Assembly: GCA_007127105.1 (NCBI GenBank)
Contig: SLAA01000240.1
Coordinates: 1-33,290 of the forward strand
DNA length: 33,290 nt
DNA from: Spirochaetales bacterium
GTDB lineage: Bacteria; Spirochaetota; Spirochaetia; DSM-27196; SLAA01
Direction: 5' to 3'
Part shown: positions 23,057-31,053 of the stretch, piece after piece
How positions within the stretch are numbered: the stretch's first letter is position 1
Layout of the letters: each line of letters begins with the position of its first letter
Position numbers and translations under genes: made by a program
Notes under the pieces: model-generated
What the model saw: the letters and a program-made list of their open reading frames with translations, nothing else
Told to the model about the DNA's origin: nothing
Database searches by the model: none

Positions 23057-23798
23057 ACGCAACCTATTGTTGACTTTATCTTATGACGGTACCGAATTTA
23101 GCGGTTGGCAGGTGCAGGCATCTGGACGTACGGTTCAAGGTGTACTGGAACAGGCCCTGAGTAAGCGGCATGGAGTTCGCACCACCGTTATCCCGGCTGG
23201 CCGCACCGATACCGGGGTGCATGCGGTGGGACAACGTGCTGGCTTTCGTTCGCGTATACACTCCATTCCACTGCAGAGGTATCCAGCTGCCATTAATTCA
23301 TTGCTGCCGCGAGATGTTCGCGTGACCGCTTGTGCTGAAGTTTCGGAAGATTTCCATGCCCGCTATGATGCCCTTTCGCGTGAATATCGATACTATATTC
23401 TCCCTGCCACGCTTGCTGATCCATGTTACGATCGCTATGCGTGGGGGCTGTCCCAGAGCCTGGATCTGCGTAGAATGAACCGCTTGGCCGGGATGGTGGT
23501 TGGTGAGCATGACTATGCCGGTTTTGCGGTGCGAACGGCCGAAGTCAAGAGTACCGTCAGGCGGGTTATCTCGGCTGGCTTTTATCCCGAAGGCAGGTTC
23601 GTGGTGTTTCGTATTGTGGCGACCGGCTTCTTGTGGCGAATGGTACGTTCATTGGTAGGTTCAATTGTGACTATGCATCAGGAGCACAGTGATTTGTTTG
23701 GAGAAATCTTGCGGAGCGGTGTACGTCCTCTGAGCCTGGAGTCTGCTCCGGCTCGGGGCCTTTTCTTACACAGGGTGCGGTATGAACATGAGTCATGA
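23049..23798 (+). CDS. truA: tRNA pseudouridine(38-40) synthase TruA
   Basis: TruA isomerises U38-U40 in the anticodon arm of many tRNAs. Visible motifs: LTLSYDGTEFSGWQ, RTVQGVLEQAL, the catalytic AGRTDTGVHAVGQ (D54), ALSREYRYYI and FLWRMVRSLVGSI. Length 249 residues is normal. The ATG at 23049 is chosen because the family starts a few residues before this first strand; the longer frame from 22920 lies over the DUF2225 gene. It overlaps both neighbours slightly. Confidence 0.93.
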   Translation: MHERNLLLTLSYDGTEFSGWQVQASGRTVQGVLEQALSKRHGVRTTVIPAGRTDTGVHAVGQRAGFRSRIHSIPLQRYPAAINSLLPRDVRVTACAEVSEDFHARYDALSREYRYYILPATLADPCYDRYAWGLSQSLDLRRMNRLAGMVVGEHDYAGFAVRTAEVKSTVRRVISAGFYPEGRFVVFRIVATGFLWRMVRSLVGSIVTMHQEHSDLFGEILRSGVRPLSLESAPARGLFLHRVRYEHES

Positions 23799-24501
23799 GT
23801 TTGCAGGTGCGTTTCATGAGCTCACGCTTCTTGCTGAGGACTTTGTGCGCGGGCCGTATCGGCAGCAGCGCGAGTCCGTGCCTGAGCAGGCGGCTCAGCA
23901 GTCGCCAGAGCCGTTCGTGGCGGCTCACACCGCAGTTGTCGGCGACCGCAGCGAGGCCCGCCGCCTGCTTGAGCAGGAGATATTGGCCTGCAGCCTCTGT
24001 CCCCTGAGCGGTGGGCGTACCCAGGCCGTCCCCGGTGTTGGGGTGCTTGATCCGCTGGTTATGGTTATAGGGGAGGGCCCCGGGGCCGAGGAAGACCGCC
24101 TGGGTGCGCCCTTTGTTGGTCCGGCGGGCAGATACCTTGACGACTGGCTCCGGGCCATAGAACTGTCACGAGAAGCTAACGTGTACATTACCAATGTGGT
24201 GAAGTGTAGACCTCCCGGCAATCGTGACCCGGAGCCTGCCGAGATTCAGGCCTGCCGCCCCTATCTTGAGCGCCAGATTGAGCTGGTGCGCCCGCGCGTC
24301 ATTCTTGCTGCTGGTCGAGTTGCAGCGCAGTTTCTGACCAGCTCTGAGTTGGGTATAGGGAAGCTTCGTGGGCGCGAGCACCGCTGTTACGGACTTCCCA
24401 TGGTCGCCACCTATCACCCAAGTGGAGTGTTGCGCAACCCCGACTGGCGTCGGCCGGTTTGGGAGGACTTGAAGCTGCTCCGTTCCATTCTGGACCGATG
24501 A
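23782..24501 (+). CDS. Family-4 uracil-DNA glycosylase, Fe-S type
   Basis: This removes uracil from single- or double-stranded DNA. Motif A is GEGPGAEEDRLGAPFVGPAG (from residue 97), and motif B is YHPSGVLRNP (H212). Four Cys placed as in UDGa enzymes (C70, C73, C142 and C158) should hold a 4Fe-4S cluster. The first 60 residues are a variable N-terminal extension rich in Gln and Glu, as in other bacterial members. It overlaps truA by 17 bp; an ATG at 23788 is an alternative start. It is the second uracil glycosylase in this window, from a different family than the one at 1014. Confidence 0.88.
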   Translation: MNMSHEFAGAFHELTLLAEDFVRGPYRQQRESVPEQAAQQSPEPFVAAHTAVVGDRSEARRLLEQEILACSLCPLSGGRTQAVPGVGVLDPLVMVIGEGPGAEEDRLGAPFVGPAGRYLDDWLRAIELSREANVYITNVVKCRPPGNRDPEPAEIQACRPYLERQIELVRPRVILAAGRVAAQFLTSSELGIGKLRGREHRCYGLPMVATYHPSGVLRNPDWRRPVWEDLKLLRSILDR

Positions 24502-24505
24502 GCCT

Positions 24506-26476
24506 GTGCCGGTGAGCCGCTACATAGAACTTGTCTTTAATCTTCCCCTGAACTCACGGTTTACCTACACGATGTCGGACCATATGCCTACTCCCGAGCT
24601 TGGCAGCCGTGTCATGGCGCCTTTTGGCCGCCGCAAGCTTCCGGGCTTTGTCGTTGGGTTTCCATCCGCAGCGCCGGTCGGCCTCAAGCAGCTGCGCGAC
24701 ATTGAGCGCGTGATAGATGCCACCCCCTTGTTTGACGACACCTTTCTGGAGCTTGCCATATGGGTATCCGAGATGTACCACTGCAGTCTCGGCGAGGCAC
24801 TGAGCGCTATGACGCCGACCGGGCGTAGTGAGCGTGAGGCACCAGGGCTTGGTCCGGACGAGGAGGCCTACCATGTGGTGCCGGACCAGCTTTCAGCCGA
24901 CCAGGCCAAGGCGCTCGAGGCCGTCACGACAGGATCACCCGGACTCTACTATCTTGACGGGATTACTGGGTCCGGGAAAACAGAGGTGTTTCTGCGAGTG
25001 GCTGAGTTTGTGCTTGCTCGGGGACAGAGTGTCATCTATCTGGTGCCAGAGATTGCATTGACTCATCAAGTGGTGGACACCCTGCGCGCACGGCTCTCGG
25101 TGCCTTGTGCCGTGCTCCACTCCCGTCTGACACCATCACAGCGACTGGGCGAGTGGAACCGAATTCGAAGTGGAGAGGCCCGGGTCGTCATAGGCGCTAG
25201 GAGCGCGGTGTTTGCGCCGCTGCAGGATCTTGGCCTAATTGTGCTGGATGAGGAGCACGAGTCGGGATACAAGAGTAGCTCCGCGCCCCGCTATCACGCG
25301 CGACAGGTGGCAATGAAGAGGTGCGCGCGGGCGGGTGCGTATCTGCTTATGGGAAGTGCGACCCCTTCGGTCGAGGCCTGGTATCTTATGGAGCAGGGGA
25401 GAATTCAGCGGCTTGAACTGCGGGGCCGGGTAGCTGGCGGCAAACTTCCCGACATCGACCTTGTTCCTCTGAAAGGGAGTGACAAGGCTCTTTCCAAGCA
25501 GCTGGTTGAGGAGATCAGGGCGACACACTCGGCCGGAAAACAGAGCATTCTCTTTCTTAACCGCCGAGGCTTTTCTTACTTTTTCCACTGTCGCAGCTGT
25601 GGTTACGAAATGAAGTGCCGCAGCTGCTCGGTGAACTTGACCTACCACAAACAGGCTGGCCGTATGGTGTGTCACTACTGTGGCTACAAGACTCAACCGA
25701 TACAGGTGTGCCCCGACTGCGGATCACTTGATCTTGGCTACTCCGGCTTTGGAACCGAACGTGTTGAGGAGGAGCTATCCGCCCATTTTCCTGATCTGCG
25801 TATTGGAAGGCTCGACAGTGACTCGGTGCGTGTTAAGGGGAGTCTGGAGACGACTATCACCGCATTTCGCAAAGGTGAGCTCGACATCCTTCTTGGTACC
25901 CAGATGGTGGCAAAGGGGCTTAACTTCCCGGGGGTGCGACTGGTTGGGATAGTGATGGCCGACACCGGCTTGCAGATGCCAGACTTCCGCGCGGCAGAAC
26001 GCTGCTTTGGCCTGATTGTACAGGTTGCAGGGCGCGCCGGGCGCTTTGTCCCGGACGGCCGAGTGCTGGTGCAGAGTTTCAGACCGGAGCACGCTGCCGT
26101 CAGACTGGCGGTGGAGGGAAACCGAGAGGCGTTCTACCGTTCGGAGCTGGAAACGCGCCGCCTTCTGGGCTTCCCGCCCTTTTCTCGGCTGATTCGCATA
26201 GTTGTACGTGGTAAGAAACCGGAGCTGGTCCGGGCTACTGCGGAGTCGGTTGCAACCTCTTTGCGAGGGCCCCTGCAGGAGCAAGGTGTCGGAGAGCTTC
26301 TTGGCCCGGCAGACTGCCCCCTGGCAGTAATCTCGGGAAACCTTCGGGTGCAACTGCTCATTCGCTGTGGGAGTTTTGACCGGGTGCAAGGGCTCCTGAG
26401 CCGGTTCTTGTCCCGCTTTGAGTCGCCCCGAGGCCTGCATCTTGAGATTGATGTAGATCCGAGCGCTCTGCTCTAA
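24506..26476 (+). CDS. priA: Primosomal helicase PriA
   Basis: PriA recognises stalled replication forks and loads the replisome. The 656-residue protein begins with the DNA-binding domain (RYIELVFNLPL, LGSRVMAPFG), then the helicase core: LDGITGSGKTEVFLR (Walker A), LVPEIALTHQ, VLDEEHESGYKSS (DEEH box), MGSATPSVEAW. A zinc region with eight Cys in four CxxC-like pairs (HCRSCGYEMKCRSC, CHYCG, CPDCG) follows, then GTQMVAKGLNFPGV and VAGRAGRF. The start is GTG with only a weak ribosome site. At about 650 residues it is on the short side but complete. It precedes def by 63 bp. Confidence 0.94.
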   Translation: MPVSRYIELVFNLPLNSRFTYTMSDHMPTPELGSRVMAPFGRRKLPGFVVGFPSAAPVGLKQLRDIERVIDATPLFDDTFLELAIWVSEMYHCSLGEALSAMTPTGRSEREAPGLGPDEEAYHVVPDQLSADQAKALEAVTTGSPGLYYLDGITGSGKTEVFLRVAEFVLARGQSVIYLVPEIALTHQVVDTLRARLSVPCAVLHSRLTPSQRLGEWNRIRSGEARVVIGARSAVFAPLQDLGLIVLDEEHESGYKSSSAPRYHARQVAMKRCARAGAYLLMGSATPSVEAWYLMEQGRIQRLELRGRVAGGKLPDIDLVPLKGSDKALSKQLVEEIRATHSAGKQSILFLNRRGFSYFFHCRSCGYEMKCRSCSVNLTYHKQAGRMVCHYCGYKTQPIQVCPDCGSLDLGYSGFGTERVEEELSAHFPDLRIGRLDSDSVRVKGSLETTITAFRKGELDILLGTQMVAKGLNFPGVRLVGIVMADTGLQMPDFRAAERCFGLIVQVAGRAGRFVPDGRVLVQSFRPEHAAVRLAVEGNREAFYRSELETRRLLGFPPFSRLIRIVVRGKKPELVRATAESVATSLRGPLQEQGVGELLGPADCPLAVISGNLRVQLLIRCGSFDRVQGLLSRFLSRFESPRGLHLEIDVDPSALL

Positions 26477-26539
26477 GCTGTGCTCTGCTCAACATTGACC
26501 CCGGCTACACTTTCCGGGTAGTGTTAGGAGAGTACTGTA

Positions 26540-27103
26540 ATGGAAAAGAAGAGCACAAACCAAACACCGGACATAGCCATTCCACCCTCCGATCTTGGCA
26601 CTTTGGACGATATAGAAATTGTATACTACCCGGATGAGGTGCTGCGCCAGCCAGCGGCGACGGTCAAGGACATGGGCGACTCTCTGCGGGCAACTATAGA
26701 CCGCATGGTGTTTCTTATGCGTCATGCACGGGGTATTGGCCTTGCTGCACCTCAGGTTGGCATACTTGAACGGTTCTTTGTGGTGCAGGTGGACAACGAC
26801 CCTGTTTATGTGTTTATCAACCCAAGTATCGTCGGCACGTCCCACGAAACCGGGGTGTACGAAGAAGGCTGCCTGAGCATACCCGGGCTTTACGCGGACG
26901 TGAAACGTCCAAGCGAAATACAGGTACAGGCCTGGAACGAGAATGGACGCCCCTTTACACTCAACGCGGATGGCATGCTGGCCCGGGTCATTCTTCATGA
27001 GCTTGATCATTTGAACGGCGTGCTTTTTCTGGATCACCTCAGTGATCGGAAGCGAGAAAAGCTACTGCAGAAGTACCGCAAACCAGAGGACTCTACCCGG
27101 TGA
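26540..27103 (+). CDS. def: Peptide deformylase
   Basis: Removes the formyl group from nascent proteins. All three family motifs are present in the 187-residue product: GIGLAAPQVG, EEGCLSIPG with the metal-binding Cys, and HELDHLNG with the HExxH metal site. An N-terminal extension of about 25 residues precedes the usual start (IVYYPDEVLRQPA). AGGAGAG lies about 10 bp before the ATG. It overlaps fmt by 4 bp, so the enzymes that add and remove the formyl group are co-translated. Confidence 0.94.
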   Translation: MEKKSTNQTPDIAIPPSDLGTLDDIEIVYYPDEVLRQPAATVKDMGDSLRATIDRMVFLMRHARGIGLAAPQVGILERFFVVQVDNDPVYVFINPSIVGTSHETGVYEEGCLSIPGLYADVKRPSEIQVQAWNENGRPFTLNADGMLARVILHELDHLNGVLFLDHLSDRKREKLLQKYRKPEDSTR

Positions 27104-28056
27104 AGATCCTCTTTGCCGGTACCCCGGAGATTGCTCTTCCTTCCTTACGCGCAGTTGCCCAGGCCCATGAAGTTGCAGCAGTCCTTACTGCACCGGATAG
27201 GCCGGTGGGTCGCGGACGGCGAATGGAGGCTTCACCCGTGGCCGAATGTGCGGCTGAGCTTGGACTCAAGGTGCTCCGTTTTGAGAAACTGAACGACTCG
27301 GCGCGCGACGAGGTTGCTCAGTTAGACGCAGAGCTTCTGGTCTGTGTGGCATACGGTAAGATTTTTGGCCCCAAGTTTCTTGCTCTCTTTCCTCGTGGCG
27401 GTGTGAATCTTCATCCCTCTCTGCTACCGAAATATCGTGGCCCCTCACCAATTGCGGCGGCTCTCCTTGCCGGAGATTCCGTTACCGGAGTGAGCATCCA
27501 GCGCTTGGCCCTTGAGATGGATGCTGGCGATATACTGGCACGCCGTGAGATTCCCCTCGATGGAACCGAGACCTCTGCCTCACTAACCGAACGCGCAGCA
27601 GAGATTGGTGCCGAGCTGCTCGTCCAGACCCTGAACGCTATTGAGGCTGGCAATCAGCAGGCTGAGGCCCAGGAGCATGATCGGGCAAGTTATTGTGGTC
27701 TCGTCAGGAAGCAGGACGGTCTTCTGAACTGGGACAGGTCAGCGCTTGAGCTGGACCGCGTAGTCCGGGCCTTCCACCCCTGGCCCGGGGCCTTTACTAC
27801 CTTTGACGGCAAGGAGCTGAAGCTTCACGAGACCGCTGTCCCAACGGAGCTTGATCATAGTGAAACCATGGCGAGCGCTCAGCCAGGGCAGGTGCTCGGA
27901 GTGGACAACCGACATGGAATTCTGGTACAAACTGGGGACGGTGTGCTCGCACTCCGGCGTCTTCAACTTCCTGGTCGTAAGGCGCTTGACTGGGCCACAT
28001 TTCTTAACGGAACCCCCAACTTTCTTGGAAGCGTTCTCGGAGGAACAATTAGGTGA
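27100..28056 (+). CDS. fmt: Methionyl-tRNA formyltransferase
   Basis: Fmt formylates initiator Met-tRNA using 10-formyl-tetrahydrofolate. It begins KILFAGTPEIALPSL, has the catalytic and folate-binding core VNLHPSLLPKYRGPSPI, followed by LEMDAGDI, and a C-terminal OB-like tRNA-binding domain (about 205-318). Length 318 residues is standard. The GTG start lies in the def stop (GTGA), and the gene overlaps the PASTA protein gene the same way. Confidence 0.94.
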   Translation: MKILFAGTPEIALPSLRAVAQAHEVAAVLTAPDRPVGRGRRMEASPVAECAAELGLKVLRFEKLNDSARDEVAQLDAELLVCVAYGKIFGPKFLALFPRGGVNLHPSLLPKYRGPSPIAAALLAGDSVTGVSIQRLALEMDAGDILARREIPLDGTETSASLTERAAEIGAELLVQTLNAIEAGNQQAEAQEHDRASYCGLVRKQDGLLNWDRSALELDRVVRAFHPWPGAFTTFDGKELKLHETAVPTELDHSETMASAQPGQVLGVDNRHGILVQTGDGVLALRRLQLPGRKALDWATFLNGTPNFLGSVLGGTIR

Positions 28057-29087
28057 ATCGCATTACCGAAACTTTCAAAAGTATGATGCCGAACCGCACG
28101 GACCAACAGGACATCAAGTACTTTAAGATACTCATGTACTCCTTCATTGGAATCATTCTCATAACCTTTGTTGCGGGAGCCATTACCTTTCTCATGTCCT
28201 TACGAGGTGCCGAGGATACGCTGGTACCGGAGGTAAGAGGACAGGAGCTTGTGGACGCCCTCGTTGAGTTACAACGACGTGAGCTTTATCCACTGATCGA
28301 AGCTCGCTTTGACTCTGACCCCGCTACTCGAGGTTCCATTCTTGATCAAAGCCCGGCTGCGGGATCGGTAGTGAAGGCTGGGCAACGCGTGCAGTTGGTT
28401 GTAAGTCAGGGCGCTATTGTAGACCGGGTTGACGACTTTGTTGGGCGACCTGTAGAAGAAGTGCGTGATGAGTTGCAGGCGCTGTTCGCTACCTTTGATG
28501 CCTTGCTCCGAATAGCTAATGTCACCTACGTTTTCCATCAGTCAGACCCTGGAACAATTGTGGAGCAGGATCCTGCGCCTGGTGTTGATCTGAGCGGCCC
28601 TACGGATCTTAATCTTATAGTCAGTCGGGGAGCGCGTGATGAACCCATACGGGCGAGCTCGTACGTGGGCCTCCAGTACACAGAAGCGCTACAGCGCATT
28701 GGAAGGGTGGGGGTACCCTTTGAGTTCCGGCTCATAGATCCCGCTCCCGGGCGCACCCCGGGCGTTGTTCAGCGACAGCAACCAACAGCAGGTTCCGAGC
28801 TTGAGGCCGGTGAGGCCCTGGTGTTCGAACTGGTACCACCACAGAATGTACCTGACGGCCTCGTCTTTGGCATATTCCGGCATGAGCTACCGCGCTATCC
28901 GGTCTCGGTCGAGCTGAACCTGGATGTCATATCACCTACGGGCGAGCGTCGGCGTTTGACAACTATGCTACATCCAGGCGGGACGGTGACGGTGCCGTAT
29001 CTTGAGGAGATAGGCTCAACACTCGTGTTGTCACGGTACGCAACCGAGCTCACTCGTTCAGTCGCGGAGCCTGTTGATCTGGACTAA
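28053..29087 (+). CDS. Membrane-anchored PASTA-domain protein without kinase domain
   Basis: A 344-residue protein: short cytoplasmic N terminus (about 26 residues), one membrane helix (LMYSFIGIILITFVAGAITF), then about three extracytoplasmic PASTA repeats. These start near TLVPEVRGQELVDAL, near VDDFVGRPVEEVRDEL, and near ASSYVGLQYTEAL; each ends with a QxPxxGxxVxxGxxVxLxVS-like segment. A C-terminal beta-rich domain follows (about 263-344). PASTA repeats bind peptidoglycan fragments or cell-wall partners, usually on Ser/Thr kinases or penicillin-binding proteins. No kinase or transpeptidase motif is present. It starts with GTG, with GGAGGA 8 bp upstream, overlapping fmt. Its likely role is cell-wall sensing or anchoring, inferred only from the repeats. 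Confidence 0.85.
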   Translation: MNRITETFKSMMPNRTDQQDIKYFKILMYSFIGIILITFVAGAITFLMSLRGAEDTLVPEVRGQELVDALVELQRRELYPLIEARFDSDPATRGSILDQSPAAGSVVKAGQRVQLVVSQGAIVDRVDDFVGRPVEEVRDELQALFATFDALLRIANVTYVFHQSDPGTIVEQDPAPGVDLSGPTDLNLIVSRGARDEPIRASSYVGLQYTEALQRIGRVGVPFEFRLIDPAPGRTPGVVQRQQPTAGSELEAGEALVFELVPPQNVPDGLVFGIFRHELPRYPVSVELNLDVISPTGERRRLTTMLHPGGTVTVPYLEEIGSTLVLSRYATELTRSVAEPVDLD

Positions 29088-29096
29088 CTGCGGCCA

Positions 29097-29113
29097 TAGG
29101 GGTTCAGCCCCTA
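29097..29113 (+). terminator. Hairpin after the PASTA gene
   Basis: TAGGGG (29097-29102) pairs with CCCCTA (29108-29113) around a 5-nt loop, 10 bp after the stop. No T-run follows, so it may be a weak or factor-assisted terminator. Confidence 0.4.
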
Positions 29114-29206
29114 CGACGCAAAATGTGTCAGGAACAAGATAATCGTCAGGACAAACACGGGTTTCTGTGATACCTTAACCACTGTCGTCAACCAAGACCG
29201 GAGCGA

Positions 29207-29277
29207 GCGGGCGTCGTATAACGGCATTACCCGAGCTTCCCAAGCTCGTGACGAGGGTTCGACTCCCTTCGCCCGCT
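29207..29277 (+). tRNA. tRNA-Gly (anticodon CCC)
   Basis: A complete cloverleaf can be drawn: acceptor GCGGGCG (29207-29213) pairs with CGCCCGC (29270-29276), then a discriminator T. The anticodon arm CGAGC-TTCCCAA-GCTCG gives anticodon CCC, reading GGG. The T-arm GAGGG-TTCGACT-CCCTT is normal with one G-U pair. CCA is not encoded. It stands alone between the PASTA gene and the dksA-like gene; a weak promoter (AGGACA-N17-TACCTT, 29148-29176) may serve it. Confidence 0.93.
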
Positions 29278-29384
29278 CGGTCCGGTATTCTCGGGGTAAT
29301 GAAAAAAGCAGCATAAGCCTACAACAGTCACAACATCATTTTACTCAGCATTGGTAATTGTGTTCATTTCTCGTGGGTTACTAC

Positions 29385-29413
29385 TTGACAATGGGTGTGT
29401 GATTAGGCATATA
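29385..29413 (+). promoter_or_regulatory. Probable promoter for the dksA-like gene
   Basis: A consensus TTGACA at 29385-29390 is followed after 17 bp by CATATA (29408-29413), or after 19 bp by TATATG (29410-29415). The -10 is imperfect, but the region is unusually AT-rich and lies about 50 bp before the ATG. Confidence 0.5.
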
Positions 29414-29462
29414 TGTACGTTCATCGCGCACATGTTGTTCCAAATTACGGTAGGAGCTCGGA

Positions 29463-29819
29463 ATGGAAAAAGCGTTTGTCGAAAGAATGAAAGCCTCGCT
29501 CTTGCAGCTCAAGCAAGATATCTTTGATAACCTGCAGTCCGAGAACGAAGAGTTCCAGGAAATTGTCGCGGGTATGGATGGCAAGGACTTGGTCGATATT
29601 GCATCTGATGATATCGACATGAAAACTATTGAAGCCATCGGCGCACAGGAAATGAAACGTCTGCGACTCATTGAGTCGGCGTTGGCTCGTATTGAGATGA
29701 ATCACTACGGACAATGCATGAAGTGTGGGAAGAAGATCCCCATTGAACGACTTGAAGCAATTCCTTATGCGCTCATGTGTATTGATTGTAAGACGGCAGA
29801 GGAACGGCGTACCCGCTAA
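29463..29819 (+). CDS. dksA: DksA/TraR-family C4 zinc-finger transcription factor
   Basis: DksA-type proteins enter the secondary channel of RNA polymerase and, with ppGpp, retune rRNA and stress promoters. The 118-residue product has a helical coiled-coil N-terminal half with a tip motif D42-x-x-D45-x-A, as in functional DksA, and a four-Cys zinc finger (C85, C88, C106, C109) in GQCMKCGKKIPIERLEAIP and CIDC. It is shorter than E. coli DksA (151), so it could be a DksA-like paralogue such as TraR-type. TAGGAG precedes the ATG. The next gene, of unknown function, follows 84 bp later. Confidence 0.88.
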   Translation: MEKAFVERMKASLLQLKQDIFDNLQSENEEFQEIVAGMDGKDLVDIASDDIDMKTIEAIGAQEMKRLRLIESALARIEMNHYGQCMKCGKKIPIERLEAIPYALMCIDCKTAEERRTR

Positions 29820-29903
29820 GCATCGGCGCCAAAGAAATACGCACATGTAACATGCTTAAGCTTCCCCCTTATCTTCCGATACATAAAGTGGAGGATATCG
29901 GGG

Positions 29904-30296
29904 ATGTTGGATTCGGGAATTCAGCCAACACGTTCTACTGTTCCCGTGCAGGAGTTGCTGCGGGCACGCTACGCCGACGGGAGAATCTCTCTGCCGGTCA
30001 GTGGAAGCGCAGTGTATGCTCGATTCCGCCATGTTCAGGGCGTACCTACCGACGGAGAGACAATGGGCTTCTCGTTGTCCCGTCTGAGAGTTCTTGATAC
30101 CCTCATAGATCGTCTGGTTCGAATGCAAGGAAAGGCCGAGTACCAGCGTCACGACGAGGGAATGTCACCCGAGGCGGTTGAGGCTCTCATTGACCGCTAC
30201 AAACAAGAACTCAGCTCCACTCTTACTCGACTCGAGGCTGCTGGATACACAAACGGACTTGTTGAGTCCGGCATGGCGGTCAGCCTGCTGGTCTAA
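29904..30296 (+). CDS. Hypothetical protein, 130 residues
   Basis: I do not recognise a named family. The ATG is backed by GGAGG 9 bp upstream and codon use looks like that of its neighbours, so the gene is likely real. The N-terminal half is beta-like (RYADGRISLPVSGSAVYARF, then RHVQGVP), followed by two amphipathic helices (LSRLRVLDTLIDRLVRM and PEAVEALIDRYKQELSSTL). No signal peptide, membrane span or Cys is visible. It is convergent with the metallo-hydrolase gene and lies downstream of the dksA-like gene, perhaps on the same transcript. Confidence 0.7.
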   Translation: MLDSGIQPTRSTVPVQELLRARYADGRISLPVSGSAVYARFRHVQGVPTDGETMGFSLSRLRVLDTLIDRLVRMQGKAEYQRHDEGMSPEAVEALIDRYKQELSSTLTRLEAAGYTNGLVESGMAVSLLV

Positions 30297-30331
30297 CTCC
30301 CCATACTGCCTTGAAGCCTTAAACTGAAGCC

Positions 30332-31015
30332 CTAAAATGTTCGCTGTGCCTCTGCAAGTGTGTTGTTTTGCATTTCTCGCTCAATGTTTGAGAATGGGCC
30401 ATGTCCGGGGAACAGGCGTGTATCGGCTGGAAGGGTGTAGAGTCGAGTTCGAATACTGTTCAACAGTGCCTCTTCATCACCGTCCGACAGGTCGGTCTTG
30501 CCAATTCCGGTGAAAATGAGTGTGTCTCCGGAGAACAAGGCGGCACGTTGCTCACTGTAAATGCAGACGCTGCCCGGGGTATGCCCTGGAGTAGTCATGA
30601 CTATAAGATCGGAGTCAAGAATGGCTTGCCCGTCTTCAAGCGCAAAGTCAATGTCCGGTGGCGCTGTATAGAGCTCTTCAAAAAGCACGCCACCCATTTC
30701 CCCCAGCGTCTCAAATGCCAACTCGTGAACTCGAGAGGAGCTTTCAGAAAAATACCGGCTGTCGGCCGGATTCACTCCTACCGGAATAATTGTCCCGCGT
30801 TCCCGATAGTGTTCTTGTATGGCCCTCGCCGCCCCCATATGGTCGAGGTGACCATGTGTAAGCACGATAGCCTGTGGTATCATGTTAAGGGTTTCCAGGC
30901 GGCTACAGATATGCTCCGGGTCGGCACCTGGATCCACAATGATACACTCTTTCTTTCCGGTGGAGACGATATAGGTGTTTGCATACATCGGCCCGACAAT
31001 AATTCGCTCTACCAT
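30332..31015 (-). CDS. Metallo-beta-lactamase-fold hydrolase (glyoxalase II-like)
   Basis: The 227-residue protein begins MVERIIVGPMYANTYIVS, typical of the hydroxyacylglutathione hydrolase-like branch. Metal motifs are intact: LTHGHLDHMGAA (THxHxDH), TTPGHTPGSVCIY, LFSGDTLIF with the bridging Asp, and LFPGHGP. It probably hydrolyses a thioester or a related ester; the small size, lacking the glyoxalase II C-terminal domain, makes true glyoxalase II unproven. The ATG at 31015 is chosen by family alignment; no good ribosome site is visible, and the upstream frame to 31132 overlaps the divergent membrane gene. Confidence 0.85.
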   Translation of the reverse strand: MVERIIVGPMYANTYIVSTGKKECIIVDPGADPEHICSRLETLNMIPQAIVLTHGHLDHMGAARAIQEHYRERGTIIPVGVNPADSRYFSESSSRVHELAFETLGEMGGVLFEELYTAPPDIDFALEDGQAILDSDLIVMTTPGHTPGSVCIYSEQRAALFSGDTLIFTGIGKTDLSDGDEEALLNSIRTRLYTLPADTRLFPGHGPFSNIEREMQNNTLAEAQRTF

Positions 31016-31053
31016 GATTGGCACAAGATAATAATTTAATTGGAGAGAAACAA

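Noticed and set aside
26494-26535. TTGACC and a CCCGG/CCGGG inverted repeat between priA and def
   Set aside because: The -10 match at suitable spacing is poor and the hairpin stem is only 5 bp with no T-run, so neither a promoter nor a terminator could be supported.
29111-29314. Minus-strand open frame across the tRNA-Gly gene
   Set aside because: Its middle part is the antisense translation of the tRNA, a well-known type of false protein; no ribosome site was seen.
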